From Gyrodactylus bullatarudis (lineage: Eukaryota; Platyhelminthes; Monogenea; Gyrodactylidea; Gyrodactylidae), in the NCBI GenBank assembly GCA_012064415.1, contig SSNU01000119.1, positions 372,001 through 436,000 of the forward strand: DNA of 64,000 nt. Reading direction: 5' to 3'. The notes under the pieces are model-generated. The model made no database searches. It saw nothing but the letters and a program-made list of their open reading frames with translations, and was not told the DNA's origin. Of the stretch, positions 12,906 through 26,000 are shown piece by piece. A program made the translations under genes and the position numbers. Numbering within the stretch: position 1 is the first letter of the stretch; every line of letters begins with the position of its first letter.

Positions 12906-14606
12906 TATGATCGACAGCTCTATAGTAAGAACTGATAAGGTGTAAAAGGTTCGAATATGTTTGTATTCCTATCAATCTAATGCTGAAACCATGATGAAAA
13001 TTTTGAATAAAAAGCCGATATTTTTTGATTTATCAGAGCACGTGAAAATTAATTTTTGTTCATCAAAAAAGTCCCAGTGTAATTATTTATGATTCAAAGT
13101 TTAGACATCCATCCCCTTTTTTGCTTTATGATGAAAGAAATTAATATATAATTTTTTTCAATCTCTGTCTGACTTTTCAAAAGCATCTTTCATCTTTTAC
13201 TTGAACTGACTGATTGAAAAGATTTCAGAGGGAACTGTATTTTTTTATTTATAAAGACTAAAAACTAAATTTCGGCATCTTTATAAAAATACGGCATTAA
13301 GAGTTGACTCAAAAGATATTCGGATTTTTTTTATTTCAGGTCTAAAATCGAAGTAAATCAGCTACATTTTGCCTTAGATATAAGATTCAGTGTGTATCTA
13401 ATTTATACTGTAGCCGCTAATCGAACCAGAGTCGGGAGCATATTAGATACACGCTGGTTGTTAACTTCTCTGCATTGAATTCGAAAAAAAAATCTACAAA
13501 ATTAGAAATTTTCAATGTTATGTTTACTTTATAGTAGTTATGAAAAAATAAAAAAAATAATAATTAAATTCTAATCTGAAATAAATTTTAATTATGGAAA
13601 TTAAATATTAAAGAAAAGACGGCTCTTTTAGCCTACTAATAATTGGTCTCATGAAAAAATACTAAGAGACATAAAAGATTCCAATAACCTGGACAGAATG
13701 TTTTACTTCTTATAGAAAAACTCAATAAGAGTGGATCTATGGAAACTTTTATTGCGACATAAATTCATTCGAATTTGGATAATTGAAAGAGTTTTTGTTC
13801 CCTTTAAATGGTGAGATCCCTCAGAATGTAGTCTGTGCAGTTATCCAGATGTCAGATTCCCAGTGAAAGGGAAGGAAGTAACAGATTGAAAATTACTTTT
13901 ACAAATAATAAGGCATAAATTACAGAATGTAGCATTATAGCATTGCCCATGCAGACTGTTACGCTACAGTTTCTTTTCAAAGAGATCAGTCATCATCCTC
14001 ATCAAACAAAAGAGAAATCAGGCAGAGAGTGGTGAAAGAGATTCGCTCAAGTTGATCTTTCACGTTTAACACTTGGCCATTAAAATAAACTATAATGATT
14101 TGTCTATAGGAAGAGTAAGAAGTGTCATTTAGACTTTTAATTATTTTTGTCTTTGCATGCAAGGGAAAATCATCATTGAGATGAAAGCAAAGTGTGTGAT
14201 TATTTTATGATGAGAGAAAATAAAAGTATCAAAAATCAAATATCTCAAGGTAAAGAGGCTGATTGAAAAATAAACCTTTCAATGCTAACAGAAAGCTAAA
14301 CAAAAAAGTTTGAAATAACACATTAGTAATATAATTCAATTCCACTTTCTACACCCATGCTTGAGCTAGCATTACAGTGGTTTTAGACATTCAGCCTACT
14401 ACTAAAGAGTGCCAAATAAAAATATTAGGATCCATCATAAGACACCACAGCCTTCAACCAATAGGCGATTCAGGATGAATTAAAAAGATAAATTAGGGTT
14501 TTATATATATTAGAACGTCAATAATCTTGTCAAATCTAGATTATTAGAATGATATTTACTACATTTTAATGAAAGGACCTCTACTCCACAGGTTTTACAT
14601 TGAAAT

Positions 14607-14849
14607 TCACAATCCCTCTTCAAACATTACATCTCCCCCTCTAGATTCAGATTCATTTTGGGATATAACCTCTTCCAGGTGTTTCGCTTTATTAACTTTT
14701 TTATGGTTTTTTTCAGATCTTGAGGCAATATAAGCTTGATCATTCGACCCAACGATAAATTTTGTAAACATTTTTCTAATATATATATCGTTTTGGTGTA
14801 TATTCATTCGTTTCCAAGTTAAACTGACGTGAAAATCTGATTTAACCAT
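14607..14849 (-). CDS. Possible small hydrophilic protein, unrecognised
   Basis: An 80-codon frame beginning MVKSDFHVSLTWKRM, with a lysine-rich middle (KNHKKVNKAK) and an acidic end. Its composition is more protein-like than the other short frames of this desert. I recognise no family, and it lies next to a dispersed repeat at 14855, so it could be repeat-derived or chance. Low confidence. Confidence 0.2.
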   Translation of the reverse strand: MVKSDFHVSLTWKRMNIHQNDIYIRKMFTKFIVGSNDQAYIASRSEKNHKKVNKAKHLEEVISQNESESRGGDVMFEEGL

Positions 14850-14854
14850 GGCTT

Positions 14855-15040
14855 ATCAAAATTTTATCATTTCTCATTGAAAAATGGTGGCGCGAATTTG
14901 AAAATTTGACATCTTCAATTGAATTTACGCATATAACATTCAAGACACAAGGTTCAATAGAAATTTTTTCTTCTTCTTGTATTTTCTATCAAATGAAAGC
15001 ATTACACTAGAAAAGATAAAAATTCTCTCTTACCCTAAAT
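14855..15040. repeat. Dispersed repeat family C, copy 1 (inverted relative to copy 2)
   Basis: Contains TGGCGCGAATTTGAAAATTT and a block near 14950-15000 with GGTTCAATAGAAATTTTTTC. Its reverse complement is found at 17985-18200 and a shorter relative at 54970-55105. The first two copies face each other about 3 kb apart. Confidence 0.65.
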
Positions 15041-17119
15041 ACAGTTTAGTAGCATTAGTGAGTGAGTGAGTTTAATGAATTTTTTTGATTCACACAGTGG
15101 GCACATAATTATTTATAAATGAAGGATTACTAATTGATAAAAATTAAATATCCAAAGTAAATTTTACTTTGAATTGCTGACTTCACAACAGGAAATTTCA
15201 CAAGGGAAACATTGAATAAGAGAACGAGGCAATTGTAATTGAGTCAAGAATTCAAAAGAAAAGTCAAAACAGAGAGAAAAGTATCTCTCAAAAATAAATA
15301 AACGAGAAAAATAAAAAACATTGCCCCTTCTTATGTGTGTAAGAAGGAAGGAATACAAATTGTAATTAGAAAAGCGAAACGTCTCTATCCTTTCAGTCAA
15401 GCAAGTCTATGGTAATTATAGAGAAAGAGTAAGGAAAAGAAATGACGATCCAGTTTATTTTACCAATCTCTCGGATTTTCTGTCTTGTCTGTGTCTTTCT
15501 GAATTTTTAATATGGGTAATAACAAGTTAATTAATTCAATCATCAATACTGACTAGAGATAGGAAACGTTGAAGATCCGATTTCGTCTGGATCAAAATCC
15601 GAGTTCAACACTTCAACAGTTTTGGGTGTCCGAATTTCAAATATAACTAGATTTAAAATGGTGCATTTCTTGGTTTTTTCTGAGGGAACCGTTTTCTTTC
15701 CTATTCTTCTCCAACCATCTCTTACGCCTTGGTTATAAACCTAAATCAGGCTTATTTCGAACCAATGGGAGGGCGATACACTGTCAACCAATGAAATCCA
15801 AGTACATCAAATTTGTGAATAATTACAACAACTAAGATAAAATTGATCTAAAGTTTATTAATTTTTAGGTACATTAATCCTTAGAATTAAATTATTTCTA
15901 GATTGAAATGTTGAAAAAATTTGTACGTCACTTCTACGAGGAGTTTGCTTTTTAGTCATCTTAGGGTGATGATTTTAGTATCATCAGTATGCAAATTTTC
16001 ATCATGATTGTATTTTATATTATGAACTATGAGGGAATTAATTTCAAAATCACGTTTCGAATCATCCTACCACGCCACAATGACTCACATGGAAAGCGCA
16101 ACGAAAGAGATGGGGGAAGTGTACTAAATGCCCAAAAATTGTGTAACTCTTGTTCAGCAGATTCTGGCTCAATGACCATATTTAATATCAGTTGGTTCTT
16201 CACTTCAATCATCTTAATCTCACAGAAAAAAGGTATCATTATCAGAGGACTTATAAAGAAATAGGATTTTGCAGTCTGAATTTATAGTCTTGAAAGAATT
16301 GGTAAAAGAGTTAAAGTCTAGAATCTAAATACAACTTTTACTGGCCAGCTGATTTTGTAATTCTTCTCGTCTCTTGGACTTGGCTAGCTTTTTACATGGT
16401 CGAATAGATAGTATATTAGTCATGTAGAAAAAAATTGAAGCAACTAAAAGTTTTATTATACGATTATTACTATGTATTATTATCAAGGATAGATCATCTT
16501 TCACCTTGAATGATTCCCACGATTAATGATATTCTCTATTATCTCACATGGCTGGCTACAAGTTTCTTTACTCCAAAGAAACTACAAGAGAAGGGTGGAA
16601 TGGTCATCGAATTTCAATTGAAAATAAATCAGGCCGGATTATACAACGGAGAAGTGAATAAAGGAATAAATTCTCTATTGTGAGAATGGGATTCTATTCG
16701 TGTGGAGAAATAATCTTTATCCATCATTAACTGATGGTTTTTTGATAGCTAGAATCCAATCAATCACGGGAAAAAAGTATGATTGAATTGAAGTTATTTT
16801 TCAGCTTTTTTGCACTTCTATTACTTTCGAACAAAAATGTACCTTACTTGCTTACAAACTTCAATTTACAAGAGATATTTTGATTTTGTATAGTCATGTT
16901 TATGAAGAAAATAATAGATTGAGTAGAATATATATAATATGTTAGATTATCGAATTACCAAATTTGTTTCAAAGCGCGCGAATTCAAATAACTAGTCAAA
17001 AATAAGGTTTTTCGGGAAATGAGAGAAATTCATTGATCAAATGTTAATAATAATGATAATTATCATAATTTATTATAATAAAAACATTATAATTAGTGAT
17101 AGATAGAGATGCTAATTAG

Positions 17120-17250
17120 AACATTTGCCCCACCTTGTTTTGCAGTAATTTTTCTGAATGACAAAGAGGCCTTTTTAACATCGATGAAATGAAAACGAAT
17201 CCCTTGTGGTGCGTTTTCATGTTCTCGATAATAAAAAGACCAACACGATT
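17120..17250. repeat. Dispersed repeat family D, copy 1
   Basis: Shares GAACATTTGCCCC and CAGTAATTTTTCTGAATGAC (or close variants) and AAAAAGACCAACAC with 32375-32475. This copy has an internal inverted pair (CATCGATGAAATGAAAACG and its imperfect reverse). Confidence 0.6.
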
Positions 17251-17984
17251 CAAAGTAAACTTAGAGAGAAATAAGAGGGGGGCAACTGTTCTTTAATTTA
17301 ATCCATAGAGAGAGGCACGGGCTTCTTTTTTTAAGCAGAGCTCAAATGAAAACAGATCTAAAATTTCAAAGTAGCTACCCAATCAGAAATGCAATAACAA
17401 GTTGGTTCAAACAAAACTGAGTTTAAAAAACTTTTCAAAATTGTACTTTAATCGTTTAAAAGTCATAAAAATATTTGATTTTTCCGTTAGAATTATCTGC
17501 AAGATTATAATATTTTGTACTATTCATGTGTATTGTTTGAAAAAATAAAACTAACATCCCACCCTATTGACCGAAAGTTTTAAATTATTCCAGACTATCA
17601 ATGCATTAGAGTGACTGGAGTTTTTTGTCAAAACCATCTTGAATCTGTGTATATATAAGTGGGTATGTTTTATCTTTTGTAATAATCCTCTATCTATAGT
17701 TGAACGTATCTCTCCCCATCAACAGTGTCTCCAACTTTACTTTTTGGTAAAATAATTTCTTGGAATATGAGGGAAAATTCCAGAATTTTTTGCCTTTTTC
17801 ACATCATTAATCTTTTTCCCAGTTACCTTAGACAGATATAAATATATTGTAAGATAACAATGTATATAGCCTTTGATAATTATAATTACAGCCAGATAGA
17901 AGGGAACTGCGTAAAAAGGAATGAATGGTCCAAGTAATCACACCAGCAAAGATTGCGTATGAATAATGAATAAATTGCAAATGT

Positions 17985-18200
17985 TCACATTCCTTCGTTT
18001 AACTCTTACACAAAATTTTTAACTTTTCGAATCTATTCGTTCATTTGATATAAAATAAAAGAAGAAAAAATTCCTATTGAACCTTAAGTTTTTCATTTTA
18101 TTTGGATGTGCAATTGAAGATGTCAAAATTTCAAATTCGCGCCATCATTTTTCAATGAATTTTACTACGAGAAATGATAAATTTTGAATCATTGGACAAG
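17985..18200. repeat. Dispersed repeat family C, copy 2
   Basis: Reverse-complement copy of 14855-15040, containing CAATTGAAGATGTCAAAATT and TTCAAATTCGCGCCATCATT. Together the two copies bracket about 3 kb without a transposase frame. Confidence 0.65.
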
Positions 18201-19769
18201 CTTTAATCTTTTTGAATAAGATTTTCACGTCAAAATAATATAATACTGTGAGATAAATTGTAGAAAAGTTGAAAATCAAAAGCTGAAAGTGGTTAGTTAG
18301 TTTTGAAAATTATTCTCTTTTGGGATCTATCATAATTTTGCATGGTCTTTAGGAAAATAATTTTTATGCTTTTTTCAGACTCTAGTAATAACAATTGCTT
18401 CAAGTAAAAGGGTTTTTTTCAGAATAATAGACTGATTATTGATTGTATATTGAATATTTGTGTTACAGTTAACTGATCTATGGATAAAGAATGAAATTAC
18501 TCTACATCCGTACACTGAGGGATGGATGATTAATTCATTAGAGACTTGTTACACAATTGGCTTGGAATTTAAGCATATTTCAAATGCAGTGCTGGGTTTT
18601 TTATCTCCTGATGGATGTCTGTCCCTTTTGGGAGAATCTGATGTCATCTACTCATTATTTATATCATCATGAGATTCATCCATTATTCTAAATTTAATTC
18701 AAGAGAAGTATGTCAATCAGCAGGATTTTCACACCAGATGTTTTTTTCACTCATTCATTCATTGAATTTAGGAATTGGATCATTTATCATATCCTACAAG
18801 GTTAACCACCAGGGGATATTTAACAATATCCAAGTGTTTCACTGATTGTGGTTAATTCAGTTTTTTGAAAGTAACTTTTTCGTTGAAAACGGTTATTTTT
18901 GGCTCTTCAACAATGAGATACTGATATTCTTAAACGATTTGAAGTTTTATCATTTTCTCATTGGATTTTCATAAAAACGTTTTAATTATTTTCAATTTAA
19001 TAAAATCATTCTTCTTTCATTCGCTCCCCTAGTTCATGATGAATTTTCCTTCAAAAATGGGATTTTTTTCTGTTAGTGTACCAACTATTTTTCTCGCTTT
19101 TATTGCGATACAGTCATAAAAATCAAATAAATTAGCACAGTGTCAAATAACCAGGTAAACATGGACTATTATTATTAAACAATAACAAATTATCATCAGT
19201 CATCTCATAAAAATGCTCCAATTCCCAATCCATCAAGAAAAGATACAGGTGGGATTCCCTGTAATAAAGCAACAATTCATCAATTCTGACCACACAAGAA
19301 CTTTTAACTGATCAACTTTTTATCTCAAGAGTGAAAGGAAAGAAGTGAATTAAAGAAGTGTTTCAAACAATAAAGAAATAAATAGGTTTTTTAAGACATT
19401 CTCAAGGTTACACCTCATCCAGGAAGCAATTTAACTACCCTTTAATACAATGTAAAGGGAATAGAGAATTTGTATAATTTCTTTCTTACTAGGCAAGAAA
19501 TTTGCAAGTCTCTAAGCTGTATTTCCGTTCTACAATAAATAAAAGCCAAATGTCACGTATACAATTATAGAAGGTTTCCCTCACAAAAAATGCCTAACTA
19601 TCAACAATGGATTGACTTCTTTCATTTCAATATCGTATTCCATAAGACAATAGAATTGGAATGAGCATTTTCAAGAAACCAAAATATTGCTAAACACCCG
19701 TAAGATTTGTAAGTAGAAAGACCTGTAACAATTTCAAATTTTTTCGATATTATACAAAAACCCAAGTGA

Positions 19770-19860
19770 TTACGTTTGGGTGAAGGAGAAATTCTTCATA
19801 AACCAAACTTATGCGCTCAAAAGAACTTTTCTTATAATCCTCAACTATGAAAATTTAGGA
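19770..19860. repeat. Dispersed repeat family E, copy 1
   Basis: Contains GAAGGAGAAATTCTTCAT followed by a diverging block with CTTATAATCCTCAA. It is related to 34000-34080 and, in reverse, to the arm of the inverted-repeat element at 61010-61268. Confidence 0.55.
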
Positions 19861-20009
19861 TTTTAAACACGATTGAAGCACATTCAGAACATGATGGAAA
19901 TTCTATCGAAATGTTGAAAAATACTGAAATAATTTTAATTTCATTATATTACATGACTAGAAAAAAATGTACAGAATCCATCAAAAAATACGTTTAAAAT
20001 TTGAAAAAA

Positions 20010-23000
20010 TCATATCATCCTACTCAAGAGAATAGTAACAATTATTAGTATCACATAAGGTCCATGTTTTATAGTTGTGGAGCATTCACCAGGCTTGGAA
20101 TTGTTCATCCTGACACTGTTTCCATAACAGACATCAGGCCTTTTACGATATAGATTCTGGTGCTTTGCATCACAAATATCACCTTCCCAGGCCGACACCT
20201 TGATTGGGTCACGAACCATCCAGTCTTCGTTGACCTTCTCGCAATCTGACCTCATTTGATCTGCAATTAAAATTTTTCCATTCAGACTCCTCTCAAGGAG
20301 TCGAATGGTCCATCTTCTCAGACGATTGCTACAGTCGATAAATTCACCGTTCATCTCTTCATCGGGGTCCTTGAAGAAGAACCTTTTTCCGATTCTCTCA
20401 CAAGAAGTGGAGTTCTTTTCAGCTATTGCTGTAGCCTCCTGTCCTGAGACACCTTCAATAAAATACTCTATAAGTTTAAGACGCTCGCAAAGTCTCAAAG
20501 CAAGAATCTTATTTTTTGAGTGAAATTTCATGGGAAAAGAAGAAGACAAATAATCTCTGCTATCTTGTAATTAAATTAAAACAGAAACAAAGATGTATAA
20601 GATTCATTCACAACAACTACTACTCACCGTAATTACTAGTCATAGTTGTTAGGAGAATTGATACGAGCCTAGACGATGATTTGGTGGGAGGAATGGAAGA
20701 AGGGGGATTTGTTAGAATTTAATTAAAATTTGATTATTTACCAACTCACTTCAAGGTGATATGCCCGGAATTGAAGATGAACTTCTTGATGAATCCATGG
20801 ACTGAGTATGACTTAACAAACGAAAGAATAAGGTTATTAGCTCAATTGCAATTGAAGAAGGATAGCCTAGCAAAAACTGATGAAGTAATTTACCTCGAGA
20901 GACTTGGCCACATTGGCTTCCATTTTGGTCTTGCACGTTGCTTGATAATCGAACTCTTCAACACTATAGATTAAAAATGAAATTCATTCAGAATCCTCCT
21001 CGACAATACGAAGAGATGAAACCAACAGATTTCACTTTTTGTTTATTATTTATTTTTATCAGGTTATAAAATGTAATGCCCAACAATTTGGGCCTCAATT
21101 AAAAATTATATTGAAACTGCCAATATAATACATTTTAGAGTATAGTTTTATAGGTTTATATTTTTTGTTCTAGATACTTATTTTAATGTTATTTTTGGTT
21201 TTAAGAAAAATCTATAGCACTCTTCTTCAACTGATGAAAGTGGGCCTTGATTTTGGAAAAAATTTTCTTCATATTCAAGTTCTGGATGGAATTTTCATGA
21301 TAAATAAAAACCTTGGACACTCTGGGGAAAAGCCAAAAAGACCACATTTTTAGCCAATGCGAAATATAATACTTTTTTATTAGTCATTCTAATTTGTCGA
21401 AAAGAACGAAAGAAATGGGGATAATACTTTGGTAAATCCAAGGAAAGAAAGTTGGTAATAGATAATAATCTGTATTGATATGTATAAAAAGAGAGGGCTA
21501 TATAGTGGGATATATACAGTATTTATAATGGAAAGAGACGGAGTGAGGGAAAGTAATAATAATAAAAGGGAGTTATATAATTTATATAAATGGGACCATT
21601 CCCTCTCTTACCCTTAATCTCCCTACCTCTTTACCCAACTCACACGCTCGTATAGACTTAAAAATCTCATCTCCTCTATTTTTTCAGCCTCAGAATATGT
21701 GAACACATACACACACAGAGGAAAGAAGATTTGAAAATAATCTCAGATTCATCAAAGACTACGTAGACAACTCTACTTTGCTAGGCAAGAGAATCATCTA
21801 CACTGTATTCTTGGGAAAATTATGAATCTTAATGAGCCACTTAATGAGTTTATTCCATCCTATGGAAATAAAAGTAAACCTTGAATCAAGTAAAAAGTAA
21901 ATTTCTTGGTGTTATCAATGATAAGGCGGTCAGAAGATGGCAATAATTTCACAAAGAATGACACTTTAAAAAGTCACTTAACTCTATTTCTCTATGTACT
22001 ATGGAATATGTCTTGTTGAAGCTAGGATTCTGAAACCAAAGATCAATAAAATAGATATTAAAATCAATGATTTACTCTGATTGGTTTAAAATTAATTATC
22101 CAATGATATTCAAGTTAAATCAAAAATTTTCTTTGTTCCTATAGACGGAAGCACATTAAGTTCCAGATTTTAATATTAGGTCAAGTTTAATTCATAGAAA
22201 AATTATTTCATAAACCAAAACAGATACAATTATATGCTTTACACCATTGTAATCAGATTTCATCGCTCATGTTAAAAATAGCATTTTAACCGCCCTAACT
22301 TATCATATAGTAGTATGAGAGGCTGATATGTCTTTCTTTTTGGTAGGCCTCTCTTCTATGAATAAACCACACTTCCAATTATCGACGCAGTCTTACAAAT
22401 CAGAAATTCATATTTTTATACTCATTGATAAGCTTATTTCAAACATGTCCATCATAAAATATTCTACAAGTTAGTTATTCGGTAAATTTTAGGTGTTAAA
22501 AAAAAATATTTTACACGGGGGCATAATTTTCCAAAATATATTTTTGCTTTCATCCCAATTACAGATTAATTTACTTCAACGATCTGAAATGTGCACAACA
22601 TTGAATAGAAGTTGATAGGTTTTGAAAAAAATTGCTAAATTTTCAACATTGATTTCATAGTAGCTAAGAAACTACAGAAGATCTAAGGATCACGTTCTTC
22701 TGTATTAAAAGGTAAAGCCTTGCAAGTCGGATTTTCAGTTTCTACTGAATAACTTGAAAAATCTATTGTAGAATTTTTACGAGTGTACAATTAAAAAGTA
22801 ATAAGATGAGCTGTTTTTTCCTAGATTAAAACCACTATATATTCGGAATCTACTGAAAACTCTCGAAAGTAGAAGTTTTGGCAAAATAATATCAAGATTT
22901 CATGAATCCATCATATCTCACTATAGATTTATAGTGAGAAAGAATCCATTTTCCCACCAATAAAAATCTTTTTTCGTGTATTTCTCACTGAAAAGTAATT

Positions 23001-26000
23001 AATAAGAATTATAATTCTCTTTATTCTTACTCCCCATTAGATCAAAAGGCAGAAATCTTTATCAACTCTACTGTATTATGCACCAGTGCAGTCGGCCAAG
23101 CTATAAATAACAAAGGTGTTATTCTCATGCTTTATTTAGTGTATAAATGACGCTAAACTTTTATACAGTTTACTGCTACTCTATTAAGCTCAAATTAATT
23201 ATAAATTACAACTTTACTTTCACAATGAAATTTGTAAAATTCAAATGAAAAAACAGAAGATAGAGGACAAGATTAATCAAGTTTCAAATTTGAAAAATAA
23301 ACAAAAGTTGAAATAGACCCCACCCCTTCCTACTCAGTGTGTTTCTGTTAACAGAATGAAATTTAATAAATAAAAGATGGAAATTCAGAGTTGGATACAT
23401 CGTCATACTCACCTATTGTAGATTTCATGTTTAATTAATGAAGTCATCAACTCTTTGTCAATGTAGCCGAGGAATAAGCCCAGCTATATAGGGAGAGAAG
23501 AGAAGAGATTAATTAAATTCAGGTTCTTTCAGCTCATCTTCATTGGCTTCGTTGAGATTGAATAATGGATAACGGGAGCCAATCAAATCAAAGGAAATTT
23601 CATCCAATCAAAATACTTTATCGATTAGTAAATTACTAATAGTAATACACTCACTGTTGGATATTCTTTCTTATCGTGTACAGCAAGAATGAATCCACCG
23701 TCGTCCAAAAGATAACAAATCTTTGTATTAATTTTACATTCGTCTAGTGATCTAAGGTAGTTGGCGAAATACTCCTCATGGAATGTAATACCAAACACAC
23801 CAACCTTGATGGACGATTCAGGACCGAATGATTTGAAAATTGTTATGGGAATTGAGTTATTTCTTTTAATACGTTTCTGGACGTTGATTTCAATCTTTTC
23901 TGCCTTGGAGAGTTGCTCCTTTGCATCGTGAATCTTTTTTGCTTCGAGTACACCAGTCTTGAACTCTGTCCACATGAGATAATCATCTTGTAACAGTGTC
24001 CTCTGGAGAATTGTAGAAGTCCTAAGGGAACTCTGTTCAGTGATGTAAGCTTCTTCAATTTTGTACATGGCTCTTGTATTAAGGATTATGCTGATACCTG
24101 AGACCAAGGTCAGGGTTATTGATCTAATTGTATCTGTATTATATACAACAAAGTTTTGATAATATCTCTCAATGAACAGGAGATCTGTAAGGAATAGCTT
24201 TTCCACATCGTTTGTACCTGTAAAATTAATTACCTCAAAAAATTAATCGACCAATAAGAATCGAGTTGTAAAAATTCTAGCCAATTAGAGGAAGCCATGT
24301 AAATATCATTCATGACACGATAAAAGGTACACTACACTTACAACCATCTTCATCCTTGATCAAAATATCTAAGAGATTGTAAAAGTCCTTTTTGTCAAAT
24401 GTCTTGTTTATTGCTGATGAGTCCTCAGCACCTAATGAGAAATCATTTACTTGTTGTAAGGGATCAGTCACCACAAAGGTCTTGTGGTATTTCTCTTGGA
24501 CCTCTTTGAAAATTTTGTACCTCGGACAATAACGAATGAATAATGGCTCTGATATGATGATTTGTACATTTTCCTGAAGGAATGTCAATCTAGCTATATA
24601 AAAAAGGTAACCCTTTGAAGAAGCATTCTCAGGTTAATAGACATCTTAACATCAGCACAAAATATTCTATGCTTTGATTTTCTTCTTAGATTAGCTAAAA
24701 TGGATTCTTCAATATTTGAAATAAAGTCATACAGTTTGTTCCATCAATCAGTTACTCTAAGCATTTATATATTTTAATACATGTTTAACAAACTTTTATT
24801 GATATAATATCCTTCAAAACGATCTCCCCTTATCACAATTGGCCTGAGAGGATTTATATCAAGATAATGTTTCTTTTCAATTGGCGAGGCTCCACAGAGG
24901 CTGTCCATTTTGTTTAGAGAAAATTAATGGATTAGTTAAAATAGACAAATGAATTTTTATCAGATATTTTTGCAAAAATTATTAAATTGTATGTCAAAAG
25001 GGGAGATGACATTTGAAGTGGTAAAACTCACCCAAATACAGTATTGTTAATTTTCTTGCAGAAATAATTCATTGATTTCTTGAAAGTATGCATCTGTATA
25101 GAGTGGTAGTGTCATGATACAAGTGGTTTTTATTTCCATTCATTTAGTTAAGTGGCATGAAAAGAAAATTAAAGTTATTCCTATTGACATGTTTCCTTCT
25201 CAACTTTCTCAACATGATGTAATTATTTTACAAAAAATATTTATTTGTAAGATGCTTGAGAACATCAGTTTTGAGCTGAGCCAACGTGGTCATGTTTTTG
25301 TAAAAAATATAAGAAAATGCCAGTTATTTCACAAATAAGGCCTTTATTTCGTGCATACTCATCATTGTGATACATGCCATATAAATACGGTTTAGCGAAA
25401 ATAAATTTTAACAAAGATTAGGTTTTTACAAATTTATTAGATTTGCTTAAACTCTTTTCAACATGTTAGCATTGTTAGAGTGAGATTTGTAAGATTTCAA
25501 AGTTTTTCGGGGAAAAATTTGCTTTACATTTTTTAAAGTGTTCTCTTATTGCTGTTTGTCCCTTATGGAGGTGTTCAACTATCCTGTCCTCCAATCTTCT
25601 TGTGGTTTGTCCAGTGAATACCGCCTCATATAGGCATTTAAACTTGTAGACCACATGTGTCTGCTTTTTATCACAAACTATTAATTAACCAGTATAATTT
25701 TCAAAAAACTTTAACCACTCAAATTCTGTATGTAATAAACAGGGATTGACCATATTTGAAAGACACCACAACCGTATTCATATGGCATGTATCACACTGA
25801 TGATTATGACCGAAATAAAGGCCTTATTTGTGAAATAACTGGCATCTTCTTGTATTTTTTACAAAAAATATAGTCCTATTAACTATAGTTAATTCAAGTA
25901 CCTTGCAATTAGGAAGCTTTCCTTTGGGTCTATAGATCAGGACAAAAGGAAACTGTAATTACTGCTGAATCAATAATTTATAAAATTTTCATTCTCATTT

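Larger units (their letters stand above)
1244..20009. other. Gene-poor intergenic region with dispersed and foldback repeats
   Basis: About 18.8 kb in which I find no convincing coding exon. Short open frames here have no recognisable domains and several lie inside repeats. The region holds foldback elements (about 3925-4486 and 6845-7200), a Tc1-like MITE (9028-9606), repeat copies at 4814-4915, 12818-12905, 14855-15040, 17120-17250, 17985-18200 and 19770-19860, and a strong hairpin at 12641-12696. A real gene made of very short exons could still be missed, since introns in this genome can be under 30 nt. Confidence 0.6.

Noticed and set aside
1244..20009. CRISPR array, operon promoters, prokaryotic terminators or riboswitches
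   Set aside because: The window is eukaryotic nuclear DNA. Direct repeats here are dispersed transposable-element copies, not regularly spaced.
20751..20936. Continuous minus-strand frame through the intron between alpha2/delta exons 20963-20894 and 20811-20750
   Set aside because: Reading through or using the nearer AG gives stops or a Ser-rich tail. Only the acceptor at 20812 continues the family frame.
24980..25110. Candidate extra alpha2/delta exon on the minus strand with ATACAG acceptor and GTGAGT donor (about 62 nt)
   Set aside because: Splice sites look good, but its phase does not fit the neighbouring exons and its translation does not resemble the family.
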